In this document: piece by piece, positions 32,357-44,557 of the stretch
How positions within the stretch are numbered: position 1 is the first letter of the stretch
How the letters are laid out: each line of letters opens with the position of its first letter
DNA from: Mauremys mutica
Taxonomy: Eukaryota > Chordata > Testudines > Geoemydidae
Length of the DNA: 64,000 bases
Direction of reading: 5' to 3'
Assembly (NCBI RefSeq): GCF_020497125.1
Contig: NC_059082.1
Coordinates: 63,628,948 to 63,692,947, forward strand
The notes under the pieces: generated by a model
The model's input: only the letters and a program-made list of their open reading frames with translations
The model's database searches: none
Told to the model about the DNA's origin: nothing
Translations under genes and position numbers: made by a program

Positions 32357-33000
32357 TTAGTCATGTTTCCTAGCTAAAATAACTCTCAGGAGGTTGGGGT
32401 ACATATGGTACCTACAGAGTTGAAAGGGTGATTTCCTGTAAGAAGGTGCAACAGCTCCCGCATTGGAATTGGGATTCTCTTTTGCCCAGCCACTTCCTCT
32501 GCAGTGCAATTATGCACGAATGCTGCCTCCTTTGTAGATAGTGAGGGGAAAAGAAGGTCCTAAGAGAAGATGAGGATACAGCTTTCCCCCCCAATCAAAC
32601 ACTAGGTAATTACCTGGATTATCCAGCCAGGTGCCTCAGATTTGTTTATAAAGCAGATTGGGTTTACTGACGGCCTGCCCCTGCTGCCTTTTGTGCATTT
32701 CCGTGGGATGTTTGGGTGCACAAAAGCACAGTAAAGGGCTCCAAGTGAGTAAGATACTAGTTTTCCTGTACAATCAACCGCCTTTCAAAATTTTGCTGCC
32801 ATAGGTTAAAAACTGCCTGACTCGCTTCTGTCCTTGTCACAAAGGCTTGTGATTTAAGACACGTGACTGGGAGCCAACCAGCACATCTGGACTTCCTCAT
32901 AGTCTAAGAACAGGATTGAGCCATGTAATCATGGTTCTCAGTTTCACCATCTGTAATATAAGGAAAATGATGCTTCCTTGCTTTATTTTTATATATATTA

Positions 33001-33110
33001 CAATAGCATCCTGAGGCCCATTCTTAATTGGAACGACCTTGCACAAAGCATTGTACAAACATGTAGTGGAGAGACACTCCCTGCCCTAAAAAATTTGCAA
33101 TCCAGGCTAA
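33001..33110. repeat. MIR/L2-like fragment
   Basis: 'CATCCTGAGGCCCATTCTTA' and 'ACACTCCCTGCCCTAAAAAA' are diverged copies of the repeat phrase seen at 14661 and 52060. A MIR-like 'CAGTTTCACCATCTGTAATA' precedes it at 32940. Confidence 0.45.
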
Positions 33111-33301
33111 TGGCAAGCTAAAACACATAGGGTGGCGTGGGAGAGGAGGCAGATAATATAGCATTAATACAAACAATAATTCAGGCCTACTTTGTACCTC
33201 ACTCCTGCTTATCCATTATCGTCAGCAGTGAATGTCCTGTAACCATCTCCTTTACTAACAATTTCACCCACACAGCATCTATATCTCAAAAGCATTATAT
33301 A

Positions 33302-33809
33302 CAAGTTGAACCTCTCTAATCTGGCACTCCCTTGTCCAGCAACATCTGTGGTCTGGCATAGGTGCCGACTCCGTGGGTGCTCGCGGGCTGGAGCACCCAC
33401 AGGGAAAAATTAGTGGGTGCGGAGCATCCACTGGCGCCAAGCTCCCTCATCTGCTCCCTTTCCCCCTGTGCACCGGTGGCCCTGCACTTACAAACTCCAA
33501 CTCCTCCTGTCTCTCAGCACTTCCAGAGTGCCATGAACAGCTGATTTGCAAGGTTCAAGCTCCCTGGAGGGGGAGGACCTGGGACCAGCAGCAAGGGCCC
33601 GGTGGCCGTGACCCCAGGTGGCAGCGAGGCCCCTGAGTGGGGGGCCATGCTGGATGCAAAGCCTGGGGGTGCTGCAGCACGCCCCAACCCTACTTCCCGT
33701 GCCTATGGAGACCTGCTGGCATTCTGCATTGAGCTTCTGTGGTTCGGCAAATTCTCTGGTCTGGCACTGGTCAGGTCCTGAGGGTGCCAGACTAGTGAGG
33801 TTCAACCTG
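33302..33809. mobile_element. TA-target (Tigger/mariner-like) element with a second element inside
   Basis: Ends CAAGTTGAACCTCTCTAATC and (reverse complement) CAGGTTGAACCTCACTAGTC extend to a 23/26 inverted repeat, each bordered by TA (33300-33301 and 33810-33811). There is no transposase. A GC-rich element interrupts it at 33357-33707. Confidence 0.75.
33357..33707. mobile_element. Nested non-autonomous DNA element
   Basis: Starts CATAGGTGCCGACTCCGTGG and ends CCGTGCCTATG, giving a short inverted terminus (CATAGG/CCTATG), with 'GGGTGCTC...GGAGCACCCAC' fold-back near the left. It is known to me as a turtle hAT-like family, but flanking 8-mers do not match convincingly. Confidence 0.55.
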
Positions 33810-34199
33810 TAATGATCTTATTTGCTCTCCCATTTGAACATTACCTCTTCAGGAGGTGTTACTCAGAGCCCACAAAACCATTTTTTGTTTGCAGAGAGAC
33901 AACAGCCTTTGTGGACCGTTGATAGACTCATTTGCATAAAAATGGTCAATTTTTAATTCTTCCTGAAGTGGCCAGTGCAAAGCTCAATGTTGTTAATGAC
34001 ATCAAATAATGATATTGTAAAATGTTTATCCAGATATCAATGGATTCGAATGAGATTCATTTTCTAACTAACAGATTTTCAAATGTGATTTTTTTTTAAA
34101 CCCATTGTCTCTCCTGAAGGTCATCACAATTCAGTTCAAAGGGCTCAGGAAAGCTGGGTGTATCTCATTGAATCATTTTCCTGTCCATGCTATTGCAGG

Positions 34200-34387
34200 G
34201 GCTTCGAGTCCTGGTGCTCCTTGGTCTCTCCTATTGTCTCCCTGTGATATATATTAGTCTAGTTTTCTATGGGTCTCATTTTGGTTGTTGGGTTTAGTGT
34301 GCAGGTGCTGGGCAGCGTTGGGGGCCTGTGATATATAAGAAGTCAGGCTAAATGATCAGGGGTCCCTTCTGGCCTTAAGTGCTATGA
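34200..34387 (+). mobile_element. CR1/L2-like LINE 3' tail
   Basis: 'TGGGTCTCATTTTGGTTGTT', then 'CAGGCTAAATGATCAGGGGT' and 'CCCTTCTGGCCTTAAGTGCT', the familiar 3' end of a turtle LINE. Confidence 0.6.
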
Positions 34388-34455
34388 AAAAATTAACCTT
34401 AATTTTCCTTCATGTGTTTATTTGCAAAGCCCACAGTGCTTTGATGTATGTGTGT

Positions 34456-34483
34456 TTTGTCTTTGTCTTTGTCTTTGTCTTTT
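34456..34483. repeat. Simple repeat (CTTTGT)n
   Basis: Four to five copies of CTTTGT on the + strand. Confidence 0.9.
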
Positions 34484-36193
34484 CACCACCAAAAAGGCCT
34501 CACTGCTTGCCCCCGCTTCTCTGCCCTGGAAAAAATCAAGTCAAAATTTACAGCATGAATACAGAAATTCAATGAGCATGTGCAATACTTGGGAAATATT
34601 TCTACGAGAGCTGATTACAGTATTGTATTTCAAGGGAATCTCTTTGGCCTGAATTCTTACCATGCACGGTAATTATTTGTCCTTTGACTTGCTCACTCTT
34701 CTTGAGGGTTCTGTGTGGCTCCTAACAGCATCTATGCAAAATGCCTAGCTAACCACTGCCCTTTTAGGGTGAATGATGCTGCAGAATGGAATTTTCTATT
34801 CATCTTCACCGTCTGGGTATGTCAGATGCTCACACTCCTGTGCTTATTGCTTGAGTGCTTAATACAAACTCTTTGCCAAGTACCTTCCCTATTTAAGGGG
34901 CGAAAGTAGGAGGTTCTAAGTGCCCATATTTGGAATCAAAGTAGAAACATGCAAGACTCCAGACTTTTCACAAATGCTACTGTATAGCTGCATGTTTTGT
35001 ATGATGATAATAATGGATGCTATTTTATATTATGACAGAGTAAGCATTCATTGGGCTGTGTTGAAAATCAGTTGCAAACGCCAAGCTATCCACAAACAAC
35101 TGTAAAATAGATTCACATGGGGCTCAGCATGCTGATAACTCATTTGTGTGTGTGCCCACAACTATGAATGTCATTGGGAATATATTGTACTTAAGTTTTG
35201 TTGGTTTTTAAATCTGTACAGTAATGCCAAGATTTTGAAATTACTAATGATTTTAAGTGTCTAACTTCGAACACCTTAAAGGGCCCTGCGTTTCAGAAAT
35301 TGCCAAGCACCTGCTGTCTGAAAATTAGGCTCCTTTAAATAGTCTTAATCAGTAATCACTTCTGAATGTTTTCACCTAGATTTGTAGACCTCTTGTGAAA
35401 TATATTTTAAAAAATCATTCTCCCTTCACCAAATGTTGGGTTTGTTGAGTAGAAAATACCAAAATAATTATTTCCATCTCTTTTCATCCCACCAAAGACA
35501 AGTTCACATAGTCTCCAGTTTAATTTTATTTAGCCTGTTTGGACAACAGATAAGAGAAGATTAATACTCGGGATCAGTTTTCTAGTGACACCTCATCGAC
35601 TAAGATTTTTTTTTAACCAATAAACTTTGTGGTGGGTGGTGGAAAAAACAGGCTAGCAGTTACTTTAATGGCAAAGTAAATTATAACATTAATTAGACGA
35701 AGAAATCATTATTTTACATTTGTTCTCTTTTTGGGGGGAGGCAGGTAATTTATTTGAAGCTGTTACATGCTGTTGCATTACTGGCTGGAAAGTGATACTT
35801 AAAACTAGCCAACAAAATGAATACATCATCCACCTGGAGCCGTCTGGCTAGCTCAGCCACACTGAATGCTGGGAGTTGACAAGATGTGCTTAAGAACAAC
35901 AGACAATGTCTTTCCTCTCCCAACCCCCCTCGTCCCTGCCAGAACATTTACCATAATGGTAAACTATAAAACGTTGGGAGTTTTTTTTATAAGCTGTGAT
36001 TCATAACAGTGTAGGGTATTTCCTGCGGCTTCCCAGGTGGCTACCATTAATGTCTTTTTCCATAATTGGTCATTAATTCCCAGGAAATGTGTAGTACTTC
36101 GTTATTGATTAAATGGTCATAGATCCTAAATATGACCTACTTTTCTTGTTAGAGTCCCAACAAGTGGGAACAAGTAAATTAGGGCAAGAGTCG
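34484..36193. other. No gene or repeat recognised
   Basis: AT-rich unique-looking DNA. The 65-codon minus frame at 35750-35947 has no identifiable domain. Confidence 0.4.
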
Positions 36194-36238
36194 CCCCGAA
36201 GCCAATAAGTTCATCGGAATCACGTTATCACAAGATCT
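36194..36238 (+). repeat. 45-bp direct repeat, copy 1
   Basis: Matches 37044-37088 at 39 of 45 positions, both ending TTATCACAAGATCT. The sequence around the two copies does not match. Confidence 0.7.
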
Positions 36239-37043
36239 GGCAGGAATGTCCAGGGGAAAGGGGAAATGCCGGAGTAGGGTAAGTGGCTGAACATAGAGGA
36301 CAGAGAGAGGCTAGGAAGAACAAAAGGAGCTGTTAGGATTTTTTTTTTCTAAAAGGGCAAAACCCCCTTGCAATAACAACACGCATGTACCTGGCCATGT
36401 CCACACCTTCAGTTAATCCATGAGAGCCCCTGGTGATGCTCCTCCCCTCCAGGAATCCCACAGCCCCTGTCTCTAATACGAGAGTGAAGTCGGACATCCC
36501 AGAGGAAAACCTTCTGAATGTGGAAGAGGATATTAAGGTGGTATGTGTTAGCCACAAGGACTTTCCTAGCTGTTCTTTATCAGCCAGATAAGGTCCTTCT
36601 TAAATAACTAAGCTTGGATTTGCTCCAGGTGCTTCCCTGTCCTAGCTGGCCTGAAAATGGGTTGTTAAACTTGGCCTTTAAAAAATGACATTTGGGAAAC
36701 TAGGGGAGGAGAAAGTAAATCCAAACTTCCCTCACTGGGTGAGGCCATGGTCTGAAGAGGGAGGTGCATTTAGAACTCAGCAGAAGTCCACTAGCTACAG
36801 CACATGTCCCACTGCCATGTGCTGCATTCCCCTTCTAGAGCCTTCCTCTGAGGTGGGGTTGGCATCCTGCTCAATCTACCTGAAATCTGTTGCAAACGCC
36901 ACTTGACAACAGAGACGGTGCTAGTCCCTTGGATCCTGAAAGCATATTAATGTGTCATGACTCTCAAGTGCCCACAGCCTGACCAATTCAGTGCAATCAG
37001 AAGCAACACAAACCCATCCCAGTACTGGCCCAGGTCCCCCATC

Positions 37044-37088
37044 CCCCCAAGCCAGTAAGTTAATCAGAATCATCTTATCACAAGATCT
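37044..37088 (+). repeat. 45-bp direct repeat, copy 2
   Basis: Partner of 36194-36238, 850 bp downstream. Confidence 0.7.
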
Positions 37089-37300
37089 TCCCAAGTGAAC
37101 CTTATACTAATTTCACATTAAACTCAATGAAAATCTCAGGCATTTCTGCATTCTCTGGAGCACCCTGGGAAGCATACAATCAGACTTCAAAAGAGCCAGC
37201 ACACAGCCCATGGGTTGCTACTCTGCATGCGCTGACCGGAATGGAAATGCCTGACTTTAGAAGAGTTGCCCTGTGTATATCAGAGAAGTGACACCCCATG

Positions 37301-37598
37301 GTATGTCTACATTACAATCAAAAACCCAGTGGTCCTGAGTCTCAGAACCTGGGTCAGCTGACTCGGGTTCAGGCCACAGGGCTGAAAATTGCAATGTAGG
37401 TGTTTGGGCTCAGGCTAGAGGCTGGAAGCCGAGATCCTCCCCTCCTTGTGGGGGCTTGGAGCCCAGGCTCCAGTCCGAGCTCAAACATCTACACGTCAGT
37501 CTTCTAGCCCCACAGCCCAAGCCCTGAAAGCCCAGGTCAGCTGACCTGGGCCAGTCACAGCCATGGCACAGATCCTTTATTGCAGTGTAGCCGCACCC
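37301..37598. mobile_element. Palindromic Harbinger-type MITE
   Basis: Left GGTATGTCTACATTACAATC and right reverse complement GGGTGCGGCTACACTGCAAT are inverted. The interior is a long imperfect palindrome of GGGCTCAGGCT/AGCCCAGGCTC and GGTCAGCTGAC units. I see no clear target duplication. Confidence 0.7.
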
Positions 37599-38159
37599 AC
37601 AGAGCTGAAAATCAGAGGACATCTCACCTCTCCACCCGTGCCGAGTGAATTGTAATGACTGGTGTTAGAGTAACGGCCCTTGAGAAAAAGTGTCCTAGCT
37701 ACAGACTGGGCGGTGGCAGCAGTGCCGGATTCCTCCCCGCTCCAAGCCTAGCTGAAGAGCGGCTTCCTACAGTCAGAGGTAAGTGCAATCTCTATACTCC
37801 ACTCAGTCCTTTATTTCTCTGCTACTGATGGGACCCCTGTGATGTCATTGGTTTGGTGATGTGTACATTTGTCCCCTAAGAACTGAATTTGAAACCACCA
37901 ACTTATTTTGCACAGGACAACAAAAAGCCTGTCAGTGTTATGTCTTCATCACAGTCCATGTGGGTGGGATGTCAGCTAGTGATCGTACTGGAGCAATGTG
38001 GCTAATGGTTGGGGCATAGACCTAGCATAAGGCCAGGAACTCATGGCTCTAGTTCCCAGTGTAACATACCGGCTGTGAGGATAATGGTAGCAAGCATGGT
38101 ATGTTAGTGGCTGGCCAATGAAGAGGTTTAGAAATCTGTAATTATTAGCAGGAATGTGG

Positions 38160-38350
38160 GTTCCTAAGTGGTAGAGTCCTTTGTTTTGGCACCTGGAAGA
38201 CCCTAGTCCCTGCTGCTTATGTGCAGCATGGTAACTGTGTGGTATTCATCCACATTTCTGTTATGTTGACTCACTACATATCCTATTGCAAGTCACTTAA
38301 CCCCTCTCTGCCTCAGTTTTCCTTATGACCCTGAGGTGTGGGAGGGGAAA
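38160..38350 (+). repeat. MIR-like element
   Basis: 'CAAGTCACTTAACCCCTCTC' and 'TGCCTCAGTTTTCC' are the MIR core. A further MIR-like 5' piece is at 38000-38080 ('GGCCAGGAACTCATGGCTCT'). Confidence 0.65.
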
Positions 38351-39111
38351 TTGTGTCTTTAAAAATCAGCTTAATCTAACCTGGCACCACTAGAGCTAAA
38401 TTGCTTAAATGATGATCATATAGTTATTGTATAATGTTGTTATAGGGCAGAGTTGAGGTTGTTTGGGTTCTCTCACTGTATATGTCCCAATCTTAACATG
38501 GTTGTATTTTTTTTAAATTTAACCTTAGCTCTGAATTTTCTGGATTTATAACACTTGGTTTGGGGATAATTGTAATATCTCTGTGATGTATTTTTGTGAT
38601 GTATTCCCTAAATTACAGAAATGTGTTCACAACCTTGACATATTTTTTTGTTTGGGAATATATATATAAAATCACAGTGCCAGTGTTCCCTGAACTATCA
38701 AACTGTGTTACAACTTGTGACTATTGAGAATAAAAATTTTAAAAAAGACATTTGAGTGATAATATGACTGGGAGTACTAATGAGATAAACACCTGGTGCT
38801 TTTTAGTTCGCCAGCTTGATGGCTGATGAATTGTGCATAAAGCCACTGTACTTCCCACAAATTACTGTTTTACTTTCACTTAGTTTTTCTGTTTCTTGCT
38901 ACATTTTTGTTGTGTGAAATACTTTGCCTTTGCTGCTGTGTTTAGGAGATTAGCTATTGCAGTATGAATTGGTGAAGGATGGGAGTTGAATCAAAATCTA
39001 AACTGCCTGCACTTGTGATTAACATAATTAGGTATTTGGGGAAGGAAAACAAGTAGGGCTGGCTGGAAAACAGCGATTCTCCTTTACAAAACATATCATG
39101 TAAAAGCAGCA

Positions 39112-39332
39112 AAGAGTCTTGTGGCACCTTATAGACTAACAGACGTTTAGGAGCATGAGCTTTCGTGGGCAAATACCCACTTCGTCAGATGCATGCGTCC
39201 CATGCATCTGATGAAGAGGGTATTCACCCACGAAAGCTCATGCTCCCAAATGTCTGTTAGTCTGGATCATGTAAAAGCAGCAAAGAGTCTTGTGGCACCT
39301 TATAGACTAACACGGCTACGCCTCTGATACAA
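39112..39332. repeat. Fold-back reptile repeat with duplicated head
   Basis: 'GCAGCAAAGAGTCTTGTGGC' appears twice (39107 and 39279). The arm 'GAGCATGAGCTTTCGTGGGC' is inverted as 'CCCACGAAAGCTCATGCTCC', flanking 'ATGCATGCGTCCCATGCATC', so about 75 bp on each side can pair. Ends with the family signature 'ACTAACACGGCTACGCCTCT'. Confidence 0.75.
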
Positions 39333-40789
39333 AACATATCATGGTTTCAAAATTTATTTTAATTCTCCATTGGAGTGAAACAGTTTCTGCAAAAAAAATT
39401 CAGTTTCACTGAAATGGCATTTTTTTACTGAAAAGGGTATAGTTAATTTTTTTTTAATATCTCAAAGTATTAGGATTTAGAATGGAAGGAAGCTCTTACA
39501 CCTTATCTATGGAGCTTCTGTTCGCACTTCCCTTCTCTGGCACAGAAATTGGGTTGGCTGAAGTTCAGCTATTGCAAGGTCTTAAGTATCTGTGTTCTTG
39601 ATGCTAACTGTTATCATTGGGATGCTAATTGTCTTGAATGTGATTACATTGCAGTGTTCTTTATATTTTTAAGGAGTGGCTATAGACTTTGGTCATCTTC
39701 TGGTACCTTCCAAAATAATGTTGGGGATTTTTAAAAAACTTTGCAGTTTACTTTTACTCAATGATAAAGAAGAAATCAGGAAATAGAACCCACCACCCAG
39801 GACTCCAAGTTCCCTGCCCTAACCACTAGATACCATGCCCCTCCTATGGCACCTGCCCAGCTAATCTAGTAATACATACAGACTTACAAAACAGCTCATG
39901 TTAGGCGGGAGTATAGTAGTGCATTGGGCTGTATTTGAAGCTAGTCAAAGCAGAGCATCAGAAGAGAACATGATTCCCGCCCCCCCCCCCTCCCGGGAAG
40001 GCAGTGCATGGAGCAGGCATCACAAAACCATTCACAACATTAGCGCTGTAGTGACTACATTTGCACTTAGTGAGGCTTCCTGTGGCATAGGCTGGCTTCT
40101 CCTTTGGTTTGTCTCCTGCTTAATTTGTTTTAGCACCTGCTTTTTGTGGGCAAGCTGCGTAGAGATGAAGGTGCAACCAGTGGTGGAGGGTCAGAAAGAA
40201 ATGCAGCCCTCTCCCCCGCCCCAACAGGTTTAACATAATTTTAATGTCCAAGTACAAGCTGTTGCAAGACTCTTCTATTCTCATTCTGGCTTTTCAAAAC
40301 ACCGTTCTGTTGCCAAGGCAAAGAATCCTGATGCAGTCTTTAGGCAAATTGCTTTCGGACAGCGTTAGTCCTGGGAGCTTGTTTCAGAAACTAGCATTCT
40401 TGAGAAACTCTTCAGTGCATCACTAAGACCACATGAGCCCCCCACAGACCTCTTTGGAAAACAGCTAAACTGTATGGCAATTACCATCTTTTACTACCAG
40501 CATGTGTGTCTTAGCACTGTTTGTTATATTTCTGCTGATTTTAACCCCCTGAAGGCTGCCGATATTATAAACACTGTTTATGTGGCTGGGGAAATAGGTG
40601 GTCTAAGAATTGGCCCTTGATATAGAAAGGAGAAGGAGAAGCTCCTGCTCTGAGGAACTTGCTATCGAAATTTGACATATAATCATAGGTGATGACAGAC
40701 GGTGGAAGAGGAAGGAAAGGCAAAAGAAAACAGGAGGGGAAAGAAGGCTGCTTCTGAGGGAGCATTGCTTCTAACTGTAGTGTTGGGAA
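39333..40789. other. No gene recognised
   Basis: Includes a reversed MIR-like scrap (39785-39840, 'CTGCCCTAACCACTAGATAC') and a C-run at 39979-39988. The 111-codon frame at 39898-40233 shows no domain. Confidence 0.4.
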
Positions 40790-40945
40790 CTATGTATGAA
40801 TTGCCTTACCATATCGAAGCAGTGGACGGTCTGTCTAGTCCAGTATTCTCTCTGAGAGTGGCCAATATGAAAAGTTTTAGAGGAAGATGCAGGAAACACC
40901 CTAGTGGATAATGATAGGATAACCTGCCTGTGGTGGTTTATCTAT
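40790..40945 (-). mobile_element. CR1-like LINE 3' tail
   Basis: 'GACGGTCTGTCTAGTCCAGT' and 'AGAGGAAGATGCAGGAAACA' are the reversed phrases of a CR1-type 3' UTR. Confidence 0.6.
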
Positions 40946-40952
40946 ACCCATG

Positions 40953-41139
40953 CATCTGAGCAGGGCCACCCGGGGGGGGGAAGGGGCAAGCGGGGCAATT
41001 TGCCCCAGGCCCTGGGCCCTGCAGGGGCCCCCACGAGAATATAGTATACTATAGTATTGCAACTTTTTCTTATGGAAGAGCCCCCCGAAATTGCTTTGCC
41101 GCAGGCCCCCTGAATCCTCTGGGCGGCCCTGCATCTGAG
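40953..41139. mobile_element. hAT MITE, 171 bp, with perfect 8-bp duplication
   Basis: CATCTGAG at 40953-40960 and 41132-41139 flanks 40961-41131, ends CAGGGCCACCCGG and CTGGGCGGCCCTG (11/13). The smallest hAT in the window, GC-rich, non-coding. Confidence 0.88.
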
Positions 41140-42007
41140 AAGCAAGGAAGGGGGTTAAGGGCAGCCAAGAAACAGGGAAGACCCCAGCTGAAGCTGATTA
41201 CAGCTCCTAAAAATGCTCTCTTCTCACCAGCTGGTTGGTGAAAACTTGCCCAGAGGGAGAAGGTGCAAAGCTAATAAACAGACACAGCTGTAGAGCAAGC
41301 TGCTTCTGCCGGCTTGGAGCTATTTCCTTAGCTGGGGGCAGATGGGTCACATTTTCCAGCATTTCTCTGCAGCCACAGGGCCCAGATTCTCAGGTAATAA
41401 CACCATTCCAGCAGTTGGGGGGGCTCTAAAACCCCCAAAATAGTGAGACTTGGGATAAAATCACAAGAGTTGGCAACCCTGCAGGTTCTGTCAGGCTCAG
41501 CAGCATCTGTTCAGTGCTTTGTCTTGGGTTAGGCGTAGGAGGGCTGATGATTACATGTGTCCTTTGCATTGCACCAGATTTGTACCCTTGCTAAAGCAGC
41601 AAGTTCCTCATTCCATTTGGCCATAGATAAGGTTTCGGGGTGAGTAATAACCTTTAAGCATGGGTAACTTTGACCGATAAAGTGTGGGTGACAATCAGCT
41701 TTGTAGGTGAATTCCTTGAGTGGGAGGTGAGGCGTTCAGGGCTGCAATGGCAGGTGGCTTGATTTGCTAGTAGAATGGGAGGTGTGAGTTATGAAGGTAG
41801 AACTTGTTGTTGAGAGGAGAATATGATAATAAATCTGTTGGTGCCTTGGTGTTTGGCATGCTGTAAGTATCACTGACTGACACCATCTCTGACATTCCCC
41901 ACGGCCATAGAGTAGAAGAAAAAGCTTCACTGATGTTCTTTAGGAGACTTCAGGTCACACTTGACTTGAGTGTCATATAGGATTATCTATCAGCCTATTT
42001 GTCTATT
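41140..42007. other. No gene or repeat recognised
   Basis: Mixed sequence with short chance frames only. Confidence 0.4.
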
Positions 42008-42161
42008 CTCATAGAACTCATAGAATGTCAGGGTTGGAAGGGACCTCAGGAGGTATCTAGTCCAACCCCCTGCTCAAAGCAGGACCAATCCCCAGACAGA
42101 TGTTTACCCCAGTTCCCTAAATGGCCCCCTCAACGATTGAACTCACAACCCTGGGTTTTGT
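42008..42161 (-). mobile_element. tRNA-derived SINE, 5'-truncated
   Basis: Reverse orientation copy of the SINE at 17509: 'AGGGTTGGAAGGGACCTCAG' (tail) through 'CGATTGAACTCACAACCCTG' (B box region). Homology stops before the A box. Confidence 0.85.
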
Positions 42162-44557
42162 TTCCTATAAGATAATATACCCCCATCACTACCCCCGTTG
42201 TACTGCTGTGGATGCCAGGACATTTTGGGAAGCTGAATTTGGTTAAGGCTATATCTTTTTAGACTAGTGGAAACAAATAACCTTGCTCCCTCTGACTCTC
42301 CACTTTGGTTCACAGTTGAAAGGCTTTATGTGTGTGTTGATGCATTGAAGCTATAGTATTGCAGGCCAGTTAGGCCTGGCACAGTCAATTTTGACAAGAC
42401 TGTACGAGAGTCTTGTGATTTTCTCAGCATAGATGAATTGAGAGAAAAATTGCTTTAAGATGCGTTTTCAGCTGCACAGTTGAGATTCAAACTTTTCCGA
42501 AGTTCAGGGATATTTTGCTGTAGGAGATTGATTCAGGCCCATCTCTGCTGGCCTAAATTATGAAGGTGTCTGGGAACAAAGTTAATATTCAGGAGTTTGA
42601 TATACGCCTAGGGAGTACATAGGAGGTTTTCTCACTGAAACATTTTTTTTAGCTCACATGTAAGGATGTGTTTCAGGTCCAAGATGAGGAAAGATGCCTA
42701 GGTAGGTTGGTCACTTGCATGATCTATGGAGAAAAATAAATCTCTTTTTGGACAGAAGTGCACCTTTCCCACTTGCCAGTGTTCTGAATACTAATTGGGA
42801 AATGAAGGTTGAGGTGAAAACTTCAGCAGACACTGCCAAGGTTTCCTGAAGATGAATTGGCCCTTTAATCCCACAAAATGTTAGTCAAAATGCTGCAACA
42901 GAAAGGTCACCTCTAAAGTAAGACCCTCTACAATGTTACTTGTCTTGGTTACTGAAAGTTTTCTAACATTCTCCACCAATTCTATTTTGAGGGCTTTTTC
43001 ACTGTTCGTGCCAACATATTTTTACTCTGCTGTTCTGTTTCATCCCCTGCTCTAGGAGGGAGGTGACTCAGCGTTGACTCTGTATGAATCAGTTTGGTTT
43101 TCCTATTTGCTGTACTATTTAAATGTCTCTGTTTGTTTCCCTTATTCTGCTCTTCATGACCAAGGTTTGTTTCTCCTCATTGCTAGCAGCGCCCACAGGC
43201 AAGATGACACTGAAATGCACAAGAGTAGAGCTCGAAGACAGACCCGCCAACACAATATTTCCTGTTTTGGATTAACTGGCTCCTTTTGGCTGCGTCTAGA
43301 ATGGCCGAAGGACAAAAGAAGTCTGACTGTGGTTCCTGTGGGCCTTCTGGGGGTGGGGTAGGGTGACAATGGAAATGAACAAATTAAAAGGAGAGATGGG
43401 ATGACAAAGCAATCTCAGAAAACAAAGTTGTGTAGCTTTCACACCAGAGTTTTATGGCACTGTTCTTGGGTTTTTAGACCAAGAGGAATAAAAGTGACTC
43501 CTTCTCTTGAGTTACTCTTTGTTAATCTCTACTAATTTGCCCTGAGATGTCTACAAAGAACAGAAGGCAGTGGCCTGAAGGGCTCGCAAGAAGCTTACAA
43601 TCTAAAGCCCCGATCATGCAAGCTTCTGCACCTGGGCAAACTCTCTTGCCATCAAGAGTGCTCTGTGTGGGTGCGGGGCTCTCCAAGCACAGAGCAGCTT
43701 GCAGGACCTAAACTGCTGTTGCTGTGGATTGATTGACACAGAAAATGAAGGTGCGGCCCAAGGAGTTCACAGTCTAAATAACTGCATTGCTGATAGTCGT
43801 GAAGCCTATAGGAACTGTAGAGAAATGAGACACAAATGAACCTACCTCCCATTACCTCTTCCACTCTTGCGCCCCTTTCCCCCAACACAAATACATGCCC
43901 GAACTAAGAATAGTTGCATGAACAAATCAGCCCAGGTAATAGTAATTCCTAATTAGGACCAGGTGTTAATACACATGGACTCATTCTATGCTCAGGACAT
44001 GAAACCTGCAGGAAGCAACATCAAGATGCAACCAGGCCCTAAGCATCTGCCATGTGAGTTGCTTAATGAAACTGGCCCTAAGGCAAGGTTGATTTTATGG
44101 TTGGAGCATGGGACTCATCAGGAGACTAGGTTTGCGGAGGTTTTTTGGAATTGTGTTTTTTCATTTCAGAAAACTTAATATTATTATGCAATAAAAATCA
44201 CCCCCAAAGGAAACCTTTAGAAGTTTGCCCTGGCAGTCTCTTTGATCCACTGAAAAAGTATTTAGGGTTATGTACGATATTGGCCTGCGGCAAAGATCTA
44301 ATCTAATTAGATCCATTACTGTGGTATCTCCCCTAGGATTGTCTCTCTGCAGCATGGTCTATCCTATTCCAATGTATGTTTACAAGGCATAAAATCAATG
44401 ATATGGTATTCAGTTTGGAACGTGATGTTCTAACAGACTGAAGGCAGTTTAAGTGTGACTGATTGACAGGGTGACGTTTGATGGTGCATTGAATTTTTTT
44501 TACATTTGTTAGCTAGGACTCTTGATGTCTTGGGTAACAGTAGCATATCGCCCCCTA
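42162..44557. other. No gene or repeat recognised
   Basis: Overlapping frames on both strands at 43074-43369 were examined; there is no domain and no consistent splice signal. Confidence 0.4.

Noticed and set aside
33362..33812. Frames of 60-105 codons on both strands
   Set aside because: Contained in the nested DNA elements at 33302-33809.
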